Below, one piece after another: positions 25,639 to 35,518 of a stretch of DNA of 64,000 bases; position 1 is the stretch's first letter, and every line of letters begins with the position of its first letter. The notes beneath the pieces were generated by a model, which was not told the origin of the DNA, did no database searches, and saw only the letters and a list, made by a program, of their open reading frames with translations. A program made the translations under genes and the position numbers. The DNA lies in assembly GCA_045601045.1 (NCBI GenBank), contig JAZRZA010000072.1, positions 30,946 to 94,945 on the forward strand, given 5' to 3'. This DNA comes from UBA1181 sp045601045. GTDB taxonomy: Bacteria > Bacteroidota > Bacteroidia > Bacteroidales > Paludibacteraceae.

Positions 25639-28182
25639 CTAGTTATTACTCTCTTCATTATTCTCTCTTTCAAAATCCGCGCCATTGTTGGGATCTTCCA
25701 TCGCGTCTGTCAACTCCTCAACACCCTCTTCTATCTCCTCATCCTGCTCAGACAACACCTTACATACAGAAGCGATTTGATCGTTCTTCTTGGTCAGATT
25801 GATCAAGCGAACGCCTTGGGTAGCACGGCCCATCACACGTACATCCGTCACTTTCAAGCGAATAGTGATACCAGATTTATTGATAATCATAAGATCGTTC
25901 TCATCAGTGACACTCTTGATAGCCACCAAAAGACCTGTCTTATCAGTAATGTTCATGGTCTTTACACCCTTACCTCCACGGTTGGTGATACGGTAATCCT
26001 CCAAGTCGCTACGTTTTCCGTAACCTTGCTCAGACACCACCATAACTGTCTCAGTTTGAGGATCGTTGATTGCGATCATTCCAACCACCTCGTCCTCTGG
26101 ACCATCCAAAGTCATACCGCGGACACCAGTCGCTGTTCTACCCATCTCACGAACTTTCGATTCGTTGAAACGGATGGCGCGTCCATTGCGGTTAGCCATG
26201 ATAATCTCACTGTTTCCTGTGGTCAATCTTACTTGGATCACCTTATCATCCTCTCTGATGGTAATGGCGTTCACGCCATTGGTACGAGGACGGGAGTATG
26301 CCTCCAAAGAGGTCTTCTTCACAACACCATTCTTGGTACAGAACATCAAGTAGTGGTTCTTGCAGAACTCCTCGTCGTTCAATGATTTGATCTTGATAAA
26401 TGCGTTTACCGCATCGTCGGAATCGATGTTCAACATATTTTGGATCGCGCGACCCTTTGTAGTCTTGGTTCCCTCTGGAATATCGTAAACCTTCAACCAG
26501 TAGCAACGTCCTTTTTGAGTGAAGAACAACATGGTGTTGTGCATAGACGCAGGATAGATATACTCGATGAAATCCTCATCGCGAGAACTGCTACCCTTCG
26601 ATCCGACACCGCCACGTCCTTGCGCCTTGAACTCGGCAAGCGGTGTACGCTTAATGTAGCCCAAGTGGGAAATGGTGATGACCATCTCATCGTCCGCATA
26701 GAAGTCTTCTGGGTTGAACTCCTCAGAAGTATATTTGATTTCGGTGCGTCTTTCGTCACCATATTTTTGCTTCACATCGAGCAACTCCTCTTTGACAACT
26801 TGCATTTGGAGATCTTCGCTTGCCAAGATGGCCTTCAAATGGTTGATCAACTTCATCAACTCTTCGTATTCCGCGCGCAAATCCTCGATAGCGAGGCCTG
26901 TCAATTGGCGAAGTCGCATCTCAACAATAGCCCTAGCCTGCTCTTCGTCGAATCCGAAGCGTTTCATCAAGCCCTCTCTTGCATCTTGAACCGTTTTGGA
27001 AGAACGGATGATTTGGATCACCTCATCGATATTATCCACCGCAACGATCAAAGCCTCCAAAATATGGGCCTTTTTCTCCGCCTCTTTCAACTCAAACTTG
27101 GTTCTGCGGATGACAACCTCATGTCTGTGGTCGATGAACTCCGCAATCAAATCCTTCAAATTCAACAACTTTGGTCTTCCGTGAACCAATGCGATGTTGT
27201 TTACACTGAAAGATGATTGAAGAGCGGAATATTTGTACAGTTTATTCAAAAGCACGTTCGAGTTCGCATCGCGCTTCACGTCGATCACGATACGCATACC
27301 CTCACGATCTGATTCGTCATTGATGTTGGCGATACCTTCAATCTTCTTGTCGGCAGCCATGTCCGCAATCGCCTTGATCATCTCGGCACGGTTCACCAAA
27401 TATGGAATTTCACGAACAACGATCTTTTCACGACCGTTTTCGTTCTCAATTTCCACCTTAGAACGGATCACCACGCGTCCACGGCCTGTCAAATAGGCGT
27501 CACGAACACCTGAATATCCGTATATGATACCACCCGTTGGGAAATCAGGAGCCTTGATCAATTTGATCAACTCCTCAATGTCAACATCTTTGTTGTCCAC
27601 GTATGCGACGCATGCGTCAATGGTATCGGACAAGTTGTGAGGTGGCATATTGGTAGCCATACCGACCGCGATACCAGAGGCACCGTTCACCAACAATTGT
27701 GGGATACGGGTAGGCAAAACGGTTGGTTCTTGGTGCTCACCATCGAAATTGTCTTGGAAATCAACAGTATCCTTGTCCAAATCAATCAGGATATCCTCTG
27801 TAATCTTTTGAAGGCGCGCCTCCGTGTAACGCATCGCAGCGGCGGAGTCACCATCGATAGAACCGAAGTTACCTTGTCCATATACAAGTGGATAACGGAG
27901 TGTCCAATCCTGCGCCAAACGGACAAGTGTGCCATATACGGATGAATCACCATGTGGGTGATACTTTCCGAGCACCTCACCGACAATTCTGGCGGATTTC
28001 TTTGTTGGCTTGTTGGAAACCAAACCCAACTCGCTCATACCATACAAAACGCGTCTATGCACAGGCTTAAAACCATCTCTGACGTCTGGCAAAGCACGGG
28101 ACACAATCACGGACATTGAGTAGTCGATGTAAGAAGATCGCATCTCCTTATCAATGTCAATTTGGATAATTCTGTCTTCCAT
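25639..28182 (-). CDS. gyrA: DNA gyrase subunit A
   Basis: 847-residue type II topoisomerase subunit. Catalytic Tyr119 is in AAMRYTEARL. The quinolone-determining region reads HPHGDSSVYGTLVR, so the position matching E. coli Ser83 is Ser80, but the position matching Asp87 is Gly84. The C-terminal beta-pinwheel carries a GyrA box of form QGRGGVG (in FKAQGRGGVGSKG), which argues for gyrase rather than topoisomerase IV ParC, and ends in an acidic tail. With GyrB it introduces negative supercoils. It is transcribed with the TPR gene downstream and divergently from clpC. Confidence 0.95.
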   Translation of the reverse strand: MEDRIIQIDIDKEMRSSYIDYSMSVIVSRALPDVRDGFKPVHRRVLYGMSELGLVSNKPTKKSARIVGEVLGKYHPHGDSSVYGTLVRLAQDWTLRYPLVYGQGNFGSIDGDSAAAMRYTEARLQKITEDILIDLDKDTVDFQDNFDGEHQEPTVLPTRIPQLLVNGASGIAVGMATNMPPHNLSDTIDACVAYVDNKDVDIEELIKLIKAPDFPTGGIIYGYSGVRDAYLTGRGRVVIRSKVEIENENGREKIVVREIPYLVNRAEMIKAIADMAADKKIEGIANINDESDREGMRIVIDVKRDANSNVLLNKLYKYSALQSSFSVNNIALVHGRPKLLNLKDLIAEFIDHRHEVVIRRTKFELKEAEKKAHILEALIVAVDNIDEVIQIIRSSKTVQDAREGLMKRFGFDEEQARAIVEMRLRQLTGLAIEDLRAEYEELMKLINHLKAILASEDLQMQVVKEELLDVKQKYGDERRTEIKYTSEEFNPEDFYADDEMVITISHLGYIKRTPLAEFKAQGRGGVGSKGSSSRDEDFIEYIYPASMHNTMLFFTQKGRCYWLKVYDIPEGTKTTKGRAIQNMLNIDSDDAVNAFIKIKSLNDEEFCKNHYLMFCTKNGVVKKTSLEAYSRPRTNGVNAITIREDDKVIQVRLTTGNSEIIMANRNGRAIRFNESKVREMGRTATGVRGMTLDGPEDEVVGMIAINDPQTETVMVVSEQGYGKRSDLEDYRITNRGGKGVKTMNITDKTGLLVAIKSVTDENDLMIINKSGITIRLKVTDVRVMGRATQGVRLINLTKKNDQIASVCKVLSEQDEEIEEGVEELTDAMEDPNNGADFERENNEESNN

Positions 28183-28346
28183 TATATTTTATTTACTACA
28201 ATATTATTCACAAAAATTATCCGTAAAATTATGAAAAAAAAGTTTACCCTACAAAACAGGACCTTTAAAATTGCGTATTTTGTTAAAAAAAAGGGATGAA
28301 TGAAAGTTTTTTTGCCACATTACCTTATATATGTTGTGTTTTAATG

Positions 28347-28377
28347 TTGTAATAGATGTCTCAATTCATTATATTTG
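28347..28377 (+). promoter_or_regulatory. Promoter of clpC
   Basis: TTG 28347-28349, a 20-bp spacer, TATATTTG 28370-28377. The start codon is 41 bp further. Confidence 0.65.
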
Positions 28378-28417
28378 CATAGTATAAATAGATAATGAAT
28401 TAGAATTGTAACGATAT

Positions 28418-30955
28418 ATGGCTCTATATAAATATTCGCAGAGCGTGAGAGATGTTTTGTCGTACAGCAGAGAGGAGGCGCAAAGGTTAGGTAATTCCTG
28501 CATTGGCCCAGAACATTTGCTGTTAGGCATATTGAGAGATGGCCACGGGGCCGCCAATGATTTGCTGAACAAATTGTGTGTGGATTCGAAAGTCGTGAAG
28601 GAGTATATGGAAGAACGACTTCGTCAGACCAATGAGATCGCCTTCGACACGGAACTTCCCATGTTGAAATCAACTGAAAAGGTATTGAAATATGCCTCTT
28701 TGGAGGCTCGCATGCTCCATTGCGACGAATTGGAGACCGATCATATTTTACTTGCTATTATGCGCGAAAACACCAGTCTGGCGGCGGATTCCCTCCGCAA
28801 ACAGAACGTCACGTACGAACAGATTTTAGAGTTGGCGAATCCCAACGATCCACAACCCAATGTCAAGGATAGTTACTATGACGATGACGAGGGGGGATTC
28901 ATGGAGAGTGAACCTTACGGAAGCAGTTCTTCTTCCGAAAATAAGTCCTCCGCTAACAACAGTACCACGGAGACCCTCTCTCAAGAGAATACCAACACCC
29001 CGGTTTTGAACAATTTTGGCGTTGACCTGACCAAAGCGGCTGAGGAGGGCAAATTGGATCCTGTTGTTGGAAGAGATGAGGAGATGGAGCGTTTAGCGCA
29101 GATTCTTTGCAGAAGGAAAAAGAACAATCCTATCCTCATCGGAGAACCTGGCGTCGGAAAGACGGCGATTGTGGAGGGTTTGGCCCTACGTATCACAAAC
29201 AAACAAGTTTCCAGGATATTATATGACAAGCGCCTCGTCTCCCTTGACCTGGGCTCTGTCGTCGCCGGAACCAAGTACCGCGGTCAATTCGAAGAGCGTA
29301 TCAAAGCGATTTTGAATGAATTGGCTCAAAATCCTAATATTATCCTTTTCATTGATGAGATACACACCATGGTCGGCGCGGGTGGCACCCAAGGTTCTTT
29401 GGATGCGGCCAACATGTTGAAACCCGCTTTGGCGAGGGGAGAAATCCAATGCATCGGTTCCACGACACTGGATGAATATAGGACCAAGATAGAAAAGGAT
29501 GGCGCCTTGGAACGTCGTTTCCAAAAGATCATTGTGGAACCAACTTCCGCGGAGGATACGCTAACGATTTTGAAGAATGTGAAGGAGCGCTACGAAGAAC
29601 ACCACAATGTCCAATTCTCGGAAGAGGCCTTGGAGGCGTGCGTGAAGTTGACCGGTAGATATATCACCGACCGTTGTTTCCCTGATAAGGCGATAGACGC
29701 AATGGATGAATCAGGTGCGGCGATGCACATCGCGAATATATCCGTTCCCTCTTCCATTGTCCAATTGGAGAGTGAGATAGAGTTGACTAAAGAGCGTAAA
29801 ATGCAGGCTGTCGCAGCGCAAGATTTTGAATTGGCCTCTGATTTCAGGGACAAGGAGAAGAGCATGGTGGCGCAATTGGCCGCTGAACGCAAGAAATGGT
29901 TGGAAGGCAACAAGGAAAACAGACAAGTTGTCACGGTGGATGATGTCACCAAAGTTGTGTCGAAAATGTCTGGCGTTCCTGTTCAAAGGATGGCCAAATC
30001 GGAGGGCGAGCAATTGGTTCGCATGAATACGCTAATAAAATCGATGATCATTGGCCAAGACGAGGCGGTCGATAAGACCGTCAAGGCTATTCAGCGAAAT
30101 AGAATCGGATTAAAAGACCCTAACCGACCTGTCGGCTCCTTTATTTTCTTGGGACCAACAGGTGTGGGCAAGACCTATTTGGCAAAAACGCTCGCGAAGG
30201 AGATGTTCGGAAGTGCGGATGCCCTCATTCGCGTCGATATGAGTGAATACATGGACAAATATTCCGTATCACGTCTGAACGGAGCTCCTCCCGGATACGT
30301 AGGTTACGAGGAGGGCGGACAGCTGACCGAGCAAGTAAGGCGTAAACCCTACTCTATTGTCTTGTTTGACGAAATAGAGAAGGCACATCCTGATGTCTTC
30401 AACATGTTATTACAAGTGTTGGATGAGGGCCGTCTCACCGATAGCACAGGTCGTCATGTGGATTTCAGAAACACGGTTATTATCATGACGTCGAATGCGG
30501 GAACACGTCAATTGAAGGAGTTCGGTAAAGGCATCGGGTTCTCAATGAACAGTGAGTCCACCGATAAAAAAATGGCGCAAAGCGTCATTATGAAAGCCTT
30601 GCATAAAACCTTCTCTCCGGAATTCCTCAACCGCGTGGACGATGTGATCATGTTCGATCAGTTGAGCAAGGAGTCTATCTTCAAAATCATTGATTTGGAG
30701 TTGTCCTACACATATAAACGCTTGGAAGAGCTGGAATATCCGCTCACCATCGAAGAATCGGCGAAATCATTCATCGCTGAGCAAGGTTATGACCCGCAAT
30801 TTGGCGCAAGACCGATGAAACGTGCCATTCAAAAGCATGTGGAAGATCCTATCGCCGAGGCGATTTTAGGTCAGGCTCCTCAGAAAGGCTCGTCACTGGT
30901 CATCAAATTCAACGCAGAGAAGAAAGAGACCTACTGCGACATTGTTGAATCGTAA
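28418..30955 (+). CDS. clpC: ClpC-type ATP-dependent Clp protease ATP-binding subunit
   Basis: 845-residue Hsp100 unfoldase that feeds substrates to ClpP. The Clp N domain has two repeats (residues ~5-140: IGPEHLLLGILRD; LETDHILLAIMRE). A Ser/Asn-rich linker (~155-195) follows, then AAA+ module 1 with Walker A GEPGVGKT (242-249). A UVR motif lies in the middle domain (AVAAQDFELASDFRDKEKSM), which marks ClpC rather than ClpA or ClpB. AAA+ module 2 has Walker A GPTGVGKT (near 575), then ISLand-like LNRVDDVIMFDQL and a D2-small domain. The Ser-rich linker is longer than in many ClpC proteins. A patatin/barrel gene starts 14 bp after the stop, suggesting co-transcription. Confidence 0.95.
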   Translation: MALYKYSQSVRDVLSYSREEAQRLGNSCIGPEHLLLGILRDGHGAANDLLNKLCVDSKVVKEYMEERLRQTNEIAFDTELPMLKSTEKVLKYASLEARMLHCDELETDHILLAIMRENTSLAADSLRKQNVTYEQILELANPNDPQPNVKDSYYDDDEGGFMESEPYGSSSSSENKSSANNSTTETLSQENTNTPVLNNFGVDLTKAAEEGKLDPVVGRDEEMERLAQILCRRKKNNPILIGEPGVGKTAIVEGLALRITNKQVSRILYDKRLVSLDLGSVVAGTKYRGQFEERIKAILNELAQNPNIILFIDEIHTMVGAGGTQGSLDAANMLKPALARGEIQCIGSTTLDEYRTKIEKDGALERRFQKIIVEPTSAEDTLTILKNVKERYEEHHNVQFSEEALEACVKLTGRYITDRCFPDKAIDAMDESGAAMHIANISVPSSIVQLESEIELTKERKMQAVAAQDFELASDFRDKEKSMVAQLAAERKKWLEGNKENRQVVTVDDVTKVVSKMSGVPVQRMAKSEGEQLVRMNTLIKSMIIGQDEAVDKTVKAIQRNRIGLKDPNRPVGSFIFLGPTGVGKTYLAKTLAKEMFGSADALIRVDMSEYMDKYSVSRLNGAPPGYVGYEEGGQLTEQVRRKPYSIVLFDEIEKAHPDVFNMLLQVLDEGRLTDSTGRHVDFRNTVIIMTSNAGTRQLKEFGKGIGFSMNSESTDKKMAQSVIMKALHKTFSPEFLNRVDDVIMFDQLSKESIFKIIDLELSYTYKRLEELEYPLTIEESAKSFIAEQGYDPQFGARPMKRAIQKHVEDPIAEAILGQAPQKGSSLVIKFNAEKKETYCDIVES

Positions 30956-30969
30956 AAGATTTTGAGAAC

Positions 30970-33312
30970 ATGCATCACCCATCCCTAACGAAGATTTGGC
31001 TTACCATCCTTTTGATCTGTGTCACAGGGATGGCGCATGCCCAACGAGTGGGATTGGTGTTGAGCGGCGGTGGCGCTAAAGGATGCACCCATATTGGTGT
31101 CATCCGCGCATTGGAGGAAGAGGGCATCCCGATCGACTACGTGGCGGGAACCTCTATGGGAGCAATTGTGAGCTCCCTCTACGCCATGGGCTATTCTCCC
31201 GAGCAAATGACGCAACTATTGTCGTCGGAGCAATTCCTCCGTTGGAAAAAAGGCAATATTGACGAGCACAACCTCTATTTCTTCCAAAGGGATGACTTGA
31301 CTCCTGAATTTATTGGTTTCAAAGTAAACCTAAGAGACTCATCCAACAACAAGGCGAATATTCTAATTCCCAATAGTGTCATCGCTTCCGACCAGATCAA
31401 TATCGCGATGATGGACCTCTATTCAAAGGCGAACGCATCGTGCAAGGGTAATTTTGATAGTCTATTTGTCCCCTTCCGTTGTGTCGCTTCGGATGTTTCC
31501 CACAAATGCGCCTATGTCCATCGGAAAGGAGATTTAGGAGATGCTGTAAGGACCTCCATGTCATTCCCTTTTGTATTCAAACCGATACAAGTGGACAACC
31601 GTCTGATGTTGGACGGCGGTATCTACAACAACTTTCCTGTCGATGTGATGGAGAATGACTTCCATCCTGATTTTATCATCGGAAGTTCCGTGACAGACAA
31701 TCCGAGCCTCGATGCCGATAACCAGTCCAATCCAATGCCTCTGTTGGAGAAGTTGATCATGGATGAGACCAATTATAACATTCCTGAGGAGAAGGGTGTT
31801 TTGATCGATTTCCACTTCACAGATGTAGGGTTGATGGATTTTCATAAGTTGAAAGAGTTGGAACAAATGGGATACGATTCCACCAAGGCGATGATTGAGC
31901 GAATCAAAGCGCGTGTCAATCGTCGGGTGGATCCTACCACATTGGCAGAACGTAGAGAGCGCTATTTGGAACGCGAAAAAGATTTGGTTTTCCAGAACAT
32001 AACGATTCGCGGCGTCAATGATTCGCAGCGTAAATATTTGATGAAAAGCATATTCTCTGGCAAGAAAAACACCACTTTGGACATGAAAGGGTTCCAACGG
32101 GCCTATTTTAAATTGCTCTCCGACGAGAAAATTTCAGAAATCATTCCCCATGCTTATTATAATGATTCGGTGGGCGCTTATGACCTGCATTTGGATGTAC
32201 GGATGAACAAGGATTTGGGATTGAGTTTTGGCGGCAATTTCTCATCCACAGCTGCCAATGTGCTCTATTTAGGCTTACAAAAACGTGGCGTAAGCAAATT
32301 GGGTTATAACGTGACCCTGGATGGTCAAATTGGCACACTCTATAAGAACGTCCACATGCAGACGCGTATTGATAACCCAGGACGCATTCCGTTGAGTTTG
32401 AAAATCATTGCGGACTACTGCAACGTCAATACGGTGAACGAACAAGAACCATTCTATAATCTCGACATCAAAAATAATGTATCTACGCAAGCCTACTCTT
32501 CGGAATTTTATGGGAAAGTGAAGGTAATGGTTCCTTTCTCCTTGAAGGGAAAAGTGGATCTAAGCATGTGCTATGGTCATAAAAGCGATCATTACCACCG
32601 TCTTCCAAGCGAGACTGACAAGTGGAGCGAAACCAATTACAATTTGGGTATCGCCATGATTCAATACAAACATAACTCCTTGTCCCACAAGCAATATCCT
32701 GTGGATGGATCAAGATTCAGCCTAACCGGGCAATATATTTTCGGATCACAAAGGTCGCGCAAATATTTGTTGAATGATGAGGGTATCCTTGTCAACGAGA
32801 GGTCTAAAAGCAACCAACTCAGATGGTTTCAACTCTCCGCTAACATGGATTACTATTTCAATATCGCAAGACACTTCTCGCTGGGAACTTTCATAGATGG
32901 TGTCTATTCCACAGTACCTTTGATGGACAATTACATGGAGAGCCTCTTGATTTCGCCAAGTTTCACCCCTTCGATACACAACCATTTCATTTTTAACTCC
33001 GCATTTTGCGCGCATACATATCTCTCCGCAGGTCTTGCTCCTATCTACAAAATTAACAAGACATTGCAACTACGGTTTGAGAATTTCGCTTTTGTCTCCT
33101 ATAAACCCATTATGAACACGGGCAGTTATCATTCCGAATACCGCAAGAATAATTTTTCTGACGTCTATTTTTTCAATGAACTGTCTTTTGTCGCTAATTT
33201 TAAGTTCATCTCCGCCGCACTCTATGTGAATCGATATACATATCCTGGGAAATTCAATTTTGGCTTGAATCTTGGCTATCTGATTTTCCACGACAGAATG
33301 ATAGAGAAGTAG
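30970..33312 (+). CDS. Patatin-like phospholipase fused to an outer-membrane beta-barrel (PlpD/FplA-like)
   Basis: 780 residues. A signal peptide (to AHAQ at ~25) is followed by a patatin domain (~28-225) with LSGGGAKGCTHIG, GTSMG (nucleophile Ser) and DGGIYNNFP. Next come a POTRA-like segment (about 340-410: LVFQNITIRGVNDSQRKYL) and a C-terminal barrel of alternating hydrophobic strands (~415-780) like Omp85/BamA members. This order matches type Vd autotransporter-like lipases known in Proteobacteria, Fusobacteria and Bacteroidota, where the barrel displays or anchors the lipase. It lies 14 bp after clpC. Substrate and whether the passenger is released are unknown. Confidence 0.9.
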   Translation: MHHPSLTKIWLTILLICVTGMAHAQRVGLVLSGGGAKGCTHIGVIRALEEEGIPIDYVAGTSMGAIVSSLYAMGYSPEQMTQLLSSEQFLRWKKGNIDEHNLYFFQRDDLTPEFIGFKVNLRDSSNNKANILIPNSVIASDQINIAMMDLYSKANASCKGNFDSLFVPFRCVASDVSHKCAYVHRKGDLGDAVRTSMSFPFVFKPIQVDNRLMLDGGIYNNFPVDVMENDFHPDFIIGSSVTDNPSLDADNQSNPMPLLEKLIMDETNYNIPEEKGVLIDFHFTDVGLMDFHKLKELEQMGYDSTKAMIERIKARVNRRVDPTTLAERRERYLEREKDLVFQNITIRGVNDSQRKYLMKSIFSGKKNTTLDMKGFQRAYFKLLSDEKISEIIPHAYYNDSVGAYDLHLDVRMNKDLGLSFGGNFSSTAANVLYLGLQKRGVSKLGYNVTLDGQIGTLYKNVHMQTRIDNPGRIPLSLKIIADYCNVNTVNEQEPFYNLDIKNNVSTQAYSSEFYGKVKVMVPFSLKGKVDLSMCYGHKSDHYHRLPSETDKWSETNYNLGIAMIQYKHNSLSHKQYPVDGSRFSLTGQYIFGSQRSRKYLLNDEGILVNERSKSNQLRWFQLSANMDYYFNIARHFSLGTFIDGVYSTVPLMDNYMESLLISPSFTPSIHNHFIFNSAFCAHTYLSAGLAPIYKINKTLQLRFENFAFVSYKPIMNTGSYHSEYRKNNFSDVYFFNELSFVANFKFISAALYVNRYTYPGKFNFGLNLGYLIFHDRMIEK

Positions 33313-33318
33313 GATTTC

Positions 33319-33359
33319 TTATAGGGTTTTAGGGGAAAATGACTATTTTCGCCCTATAA
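33319..33359 (+). terminator. Possible terminator after the patatin/barrel gene
   Basis: TTATAGGG and CCCTATAA arms enclose an inner GAAAAT/ATTTTC stem. The T-rich stretch after it is interrupted, so this is a weak call. Confidence 0.4.
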
Positions 33360-33471
33360 ATTTAATTTTTATTGAATTATTTTTGTGGATATCTATTTCT
33401 ATATCTAATTTTGAGTTAGATATTTTAATCAGATTTTTAAGTATAAATATTGAGTATAATTTTTTATCGAA

Positions 33472-34347
33472 ATGAAGAAAGCATTGTTTTTTGTCGCAAA
33501 CCTTTTATTGGTCTCTTCCCTATTGGTTTCTTGCGAAAAAGAAGAGGGTGAAGGTGGAAAAGGCAGTATCGTCGGCAAGGTATATACCATCATCGATGAT
33601 GGCGACATATTTGGCGTCCCTACTATTTACAAGGAGGGATCGGACGTAGCCAACAGCGTAAAATCCATCTTGGCTGGCAACAATAAAGTATTGTCTAAGA
33701 TATACAGCGAAAAGGGTGTCAGCGAGGAGGACTTAGAGAATTATAATTCACAAAGAAACGATTACGCGCAGCAACTTGCTGAATTCTTCTATTTCGGAAT
33801 CGACACTGTTGTGGGAATCAATGAGGACGTTTACATTGTCTATGGATCCCATGAATATGGTTGCGATGATAAAGTGAAAACCTCATACAACGGTACCTAT
33901 AAGTTTTCTTATTTGAACGATGGTAACTACAAGGTTTACGCATGCAGTGACGCCGCTGCGGGAAAAGAGGCCATCGTTTATGATGTAAAGGTCGATGGCG
34001 GTGAGACTTATGGTGGTGATTTCTACATCGTTGATGGCAAAAATGCCGGAAAATCCGGTGTTGTCGGTAAATTTGAAAAGTGGACCGCCAATGCTTCAGG
34101 CTACCTTCCAGGTGTTGACGCAAGGGTTTATATCCGTGAGGTAAATGAGATTTCCTCTAACGACTGCCGTGTCGACGATGCGGGATACTACTATTACGGA
34201 AAATTGAAGCCTAATACGGAGTATGTGGTTTATGCTACCACAGAAAACGGCAAGAAGCAAGGACTTATTCCTGTTTCAGCAAGATTCAAGACAGGCAATG
34301 CGGGTACTATTGTCCCAGGACCATCTTTGCAAGCGGATGAGTATTAA
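33472..34347 (+). CDS. Putative outer-membrane lipoprotein of unknown function
   Basis: 291 residues. The N terminus is a lipoprotein signal (LLLVSSLLVSC; lipid Cys at ~21) followed by a Glu/Gly-rich tether (EKEEGEGGKG), which in Bacteroidota can act as a surface-export signal. The mature part has two beta-rich segments that each look like a small carboxypeptidase-regulatory/SpaA-like domain (~28-165, with GTYKFSYLNDGNYKVYACS; and ~180-275, with GYYYYGKLKPNTEYVVYATT). No enzyme motif is seen. It stands alone, with a long AT-rich leader and its own terminator. Confidence 0.75.
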   Translation: MKKALFFVANLLLVSSLLVSCEKEEGEGGKGSIVGKVYTIIDDGDIFGVPTIYKEGSDVANSVKSILAGNNKVLSKIYSEKGVSEEDLENYNSQRNDYAQQLAEFFYFGIDTVVGINEDVYIVYGSHEYGCDDKVKTSYNGTYKFSYLNDGNYKVYACSDAAAGKEAIVYDVKVDGGETYGGDFYIVDGKNAGKSGVVGKFEKWTANASGYLPGVDARVYIREVNEISSNDCRVDDAGYYYYGKLKPNTEYVVYATTENGKKQGLIPVSARFKTGNAGTIVPGPSLQADEY

Positions 34348-34369
34348 TCCCCTATCCCAAGGATAAGTG

Positions 34370-34398
34370 AAAAAGGCATTCCAATGGAATGCCTTTTT
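34370..34398 (+). terminator. Terminator of the lipoprotein gene
   Basis: GGCATTCC - AAT - GGAATGCC stem flanked by A and T runs, 22 bp past the stop codon. Confidence 0.87.
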
Positions 34399-34513
34399 CA
34401 TTTACAACAAATAAAGAACCCTACCTATATAAAATGCGAAACGCATCCTTAATGAGTTTAGATTGGGATGCGCATGCAATTTAATAACCTTAAAATCGAA
34501 TTCTTTTCTTTGA

Positions 34514-34573
34514 TTAGAACTTTCTTGCTACCATCTTAATCAAAGAGATAAGGACCATATTCAAAAAGACCAT
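34514..34573 (-). CDS. Possible 19-residue small protein
   Basis: The minus-strand frame reads MVFLNMVLISLIKMVARKF, a short hydrophobic segment with a basic end. It is preceded by an A-rich leader typical of this genome and, further upstream, by a good TTG/TAATTTTG promoter (34620-34650). A CGCATCC/GGATGCG hairpin lies downstream (34442-34474 region). It sits in an otherwise empty 458-bp gap. The product is not recognised; the unit could equally be a small RNA. Confidence 0.35.
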   Translation of the reverse strand: MVFLNMVLISLIKMVARKF

Positions 34574-34619
34574 CTTGTTTATATTTTTATGTTTAACTAT
34601 TTGTTTTATTTTTACGCTG

Positions 34620-34650
34620 CAAAATTATGTTATAAAACATAACTACGCAA
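34620..34650 (-). promoter_or_regulatory. Promoter reading leftward into the gap at 34.4-34.6 kb
   Basis: Minus-strand TTG (complement of 34648-34650), 20-bp spacer, TAATTTTG (complement of 34620-34627). It is unrelated to the flanking plus-strand genes. Confidence 0.5.
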
Positions 34651-34759
34651 TAGCAAACTTAAAATTTAATATATTTTAACACAACAAAACATTCTCTACC
34701 GTTAACCCCAAGAAGGTCTCTTCCAATACAATGTAGAGAACCATAAAGGATAGTGCATA

Positions 34760-34789
34760 TTGTCGTTTGAAAAAGGTTTTGTAAATTTG
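34760..34789 (+). promoter_or_regulatory. Promoter of the metallophosphoesterase gene
   Basis: TTG 34760-34762, 19-bp spacer, TAAATTTG 34782-34789. The start codon is 17 bp downstream. Confidence 0.55.
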
Positions 34790-34805
34790 TATAAAAATAG
34801 GCGTT

Positions 34806-35465
34806 ATGAAAATCATCGCAACATCAGATATACACGGACATTTGCCTCATATAGCCACTTGTGACATATTTATCATCGGTGGAGACATCTTTCCCCAAGA
34901 GATGGATAGAGATGCGGAACAGCAAGAGAATTGGTATTTTGAGATATTCGAACCTTGGATTACCTCCCTTCCTTGTAAATGGGTGTTGATGGTTCCCGGC
35001 AACCACGATTATTACTTTGAGAAATTATACAAAGAGAGAAGGTTGCAGCAGTTGGGTAACCAAAAATTAAAGGTGCTCTGTAACAATGCGATGAAATTGG
35101 AGGGACTTACCTTCTATGGCACCCCTAATACCTTGCCGCCGAAACACAATTTCGCCTTCTGTCAAGACCCAGAGGGTTTAAAGGAGACCTTTTCCAAGAT
35201 TCCGGACCGTCTCGATATTTTGATCTCGCATGCCTCACCTTTCGGAATAGGAAGATTGGCCGGCGTGGAAGATGGGTTGGACGTTGGTTCCCCAGAGTTG
35301 ACCGAAGCGCTGAAAAGCAGGAAAATCAAATATGTATTCTGCGGTCATATCCATCACGGCAACCATAAAAGAGTAAAGTGGAACGGTATGACACTATATA
35401 ATGTGGCAAGGTGTAATAATTTCAAAGAGGTTTGCTACCCTTTGGTCGAAGTGGAGATCAATTAA
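34806..35465 (+). CDS. Calcineurin-like metallophosphoesterase
   Basis: 219 residues with all five metal-ligand blocks of the family: ATSDIHGH (D-x-H), FIIGGDIFPQ (GD), VPGNHDYY (GNH[DE]), LISHASPF and CGHIHHGNHK (GHxH). This gives a two-metal phosphatase or phosphodiesterase in the cytoplasm, with no signal peptide. The short cap and the small size resemble the UPF0046/MPPED-like subgroup. The substrate cannot be inferred from the neighbours. It has its own promoter and trkA follows 53 bp later with another one. Confidence 0.9.
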   Translation: MKIIATSDIHGHLPHIATCDIFIIGGDIFPQEMDRDAEQQENWYFEIFEPWITSLPCKWVLMVPGNHDYYFEKLYKERRLQQLGNQKLKVLCNNAMKLEGLTFYGTPNTLPPKHNFAFCQDPEGLKETFSKIPDRLDILISHASPFGIGRLAGVEDGLDVGSPELTEALKSRKIKYVFCGHIHHGNHKRVKWNGMTLYNVARCNNFKEVCYPLVEVEIN

Positions 35466-35497
35466 TTGAGCCATTTATGAAACTTTTATTATTTTTG
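35466..35497 (+). promoter_or_regulatory. Promoter of trkA
   Basis: TTG 35466-35468, 21-bp spacer, TATTTTTG 35490-35497, 21 bp before the start codon. Confidence 0.55.
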
Positions 35498-35518
35498 CCT
35501 TTGAATAAAATTTAGTGT

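Noticed and set aside
26440..27216. Plus-strand open frame of 258 codons
   Set aside because: Antisense to gyrA, with no family features.
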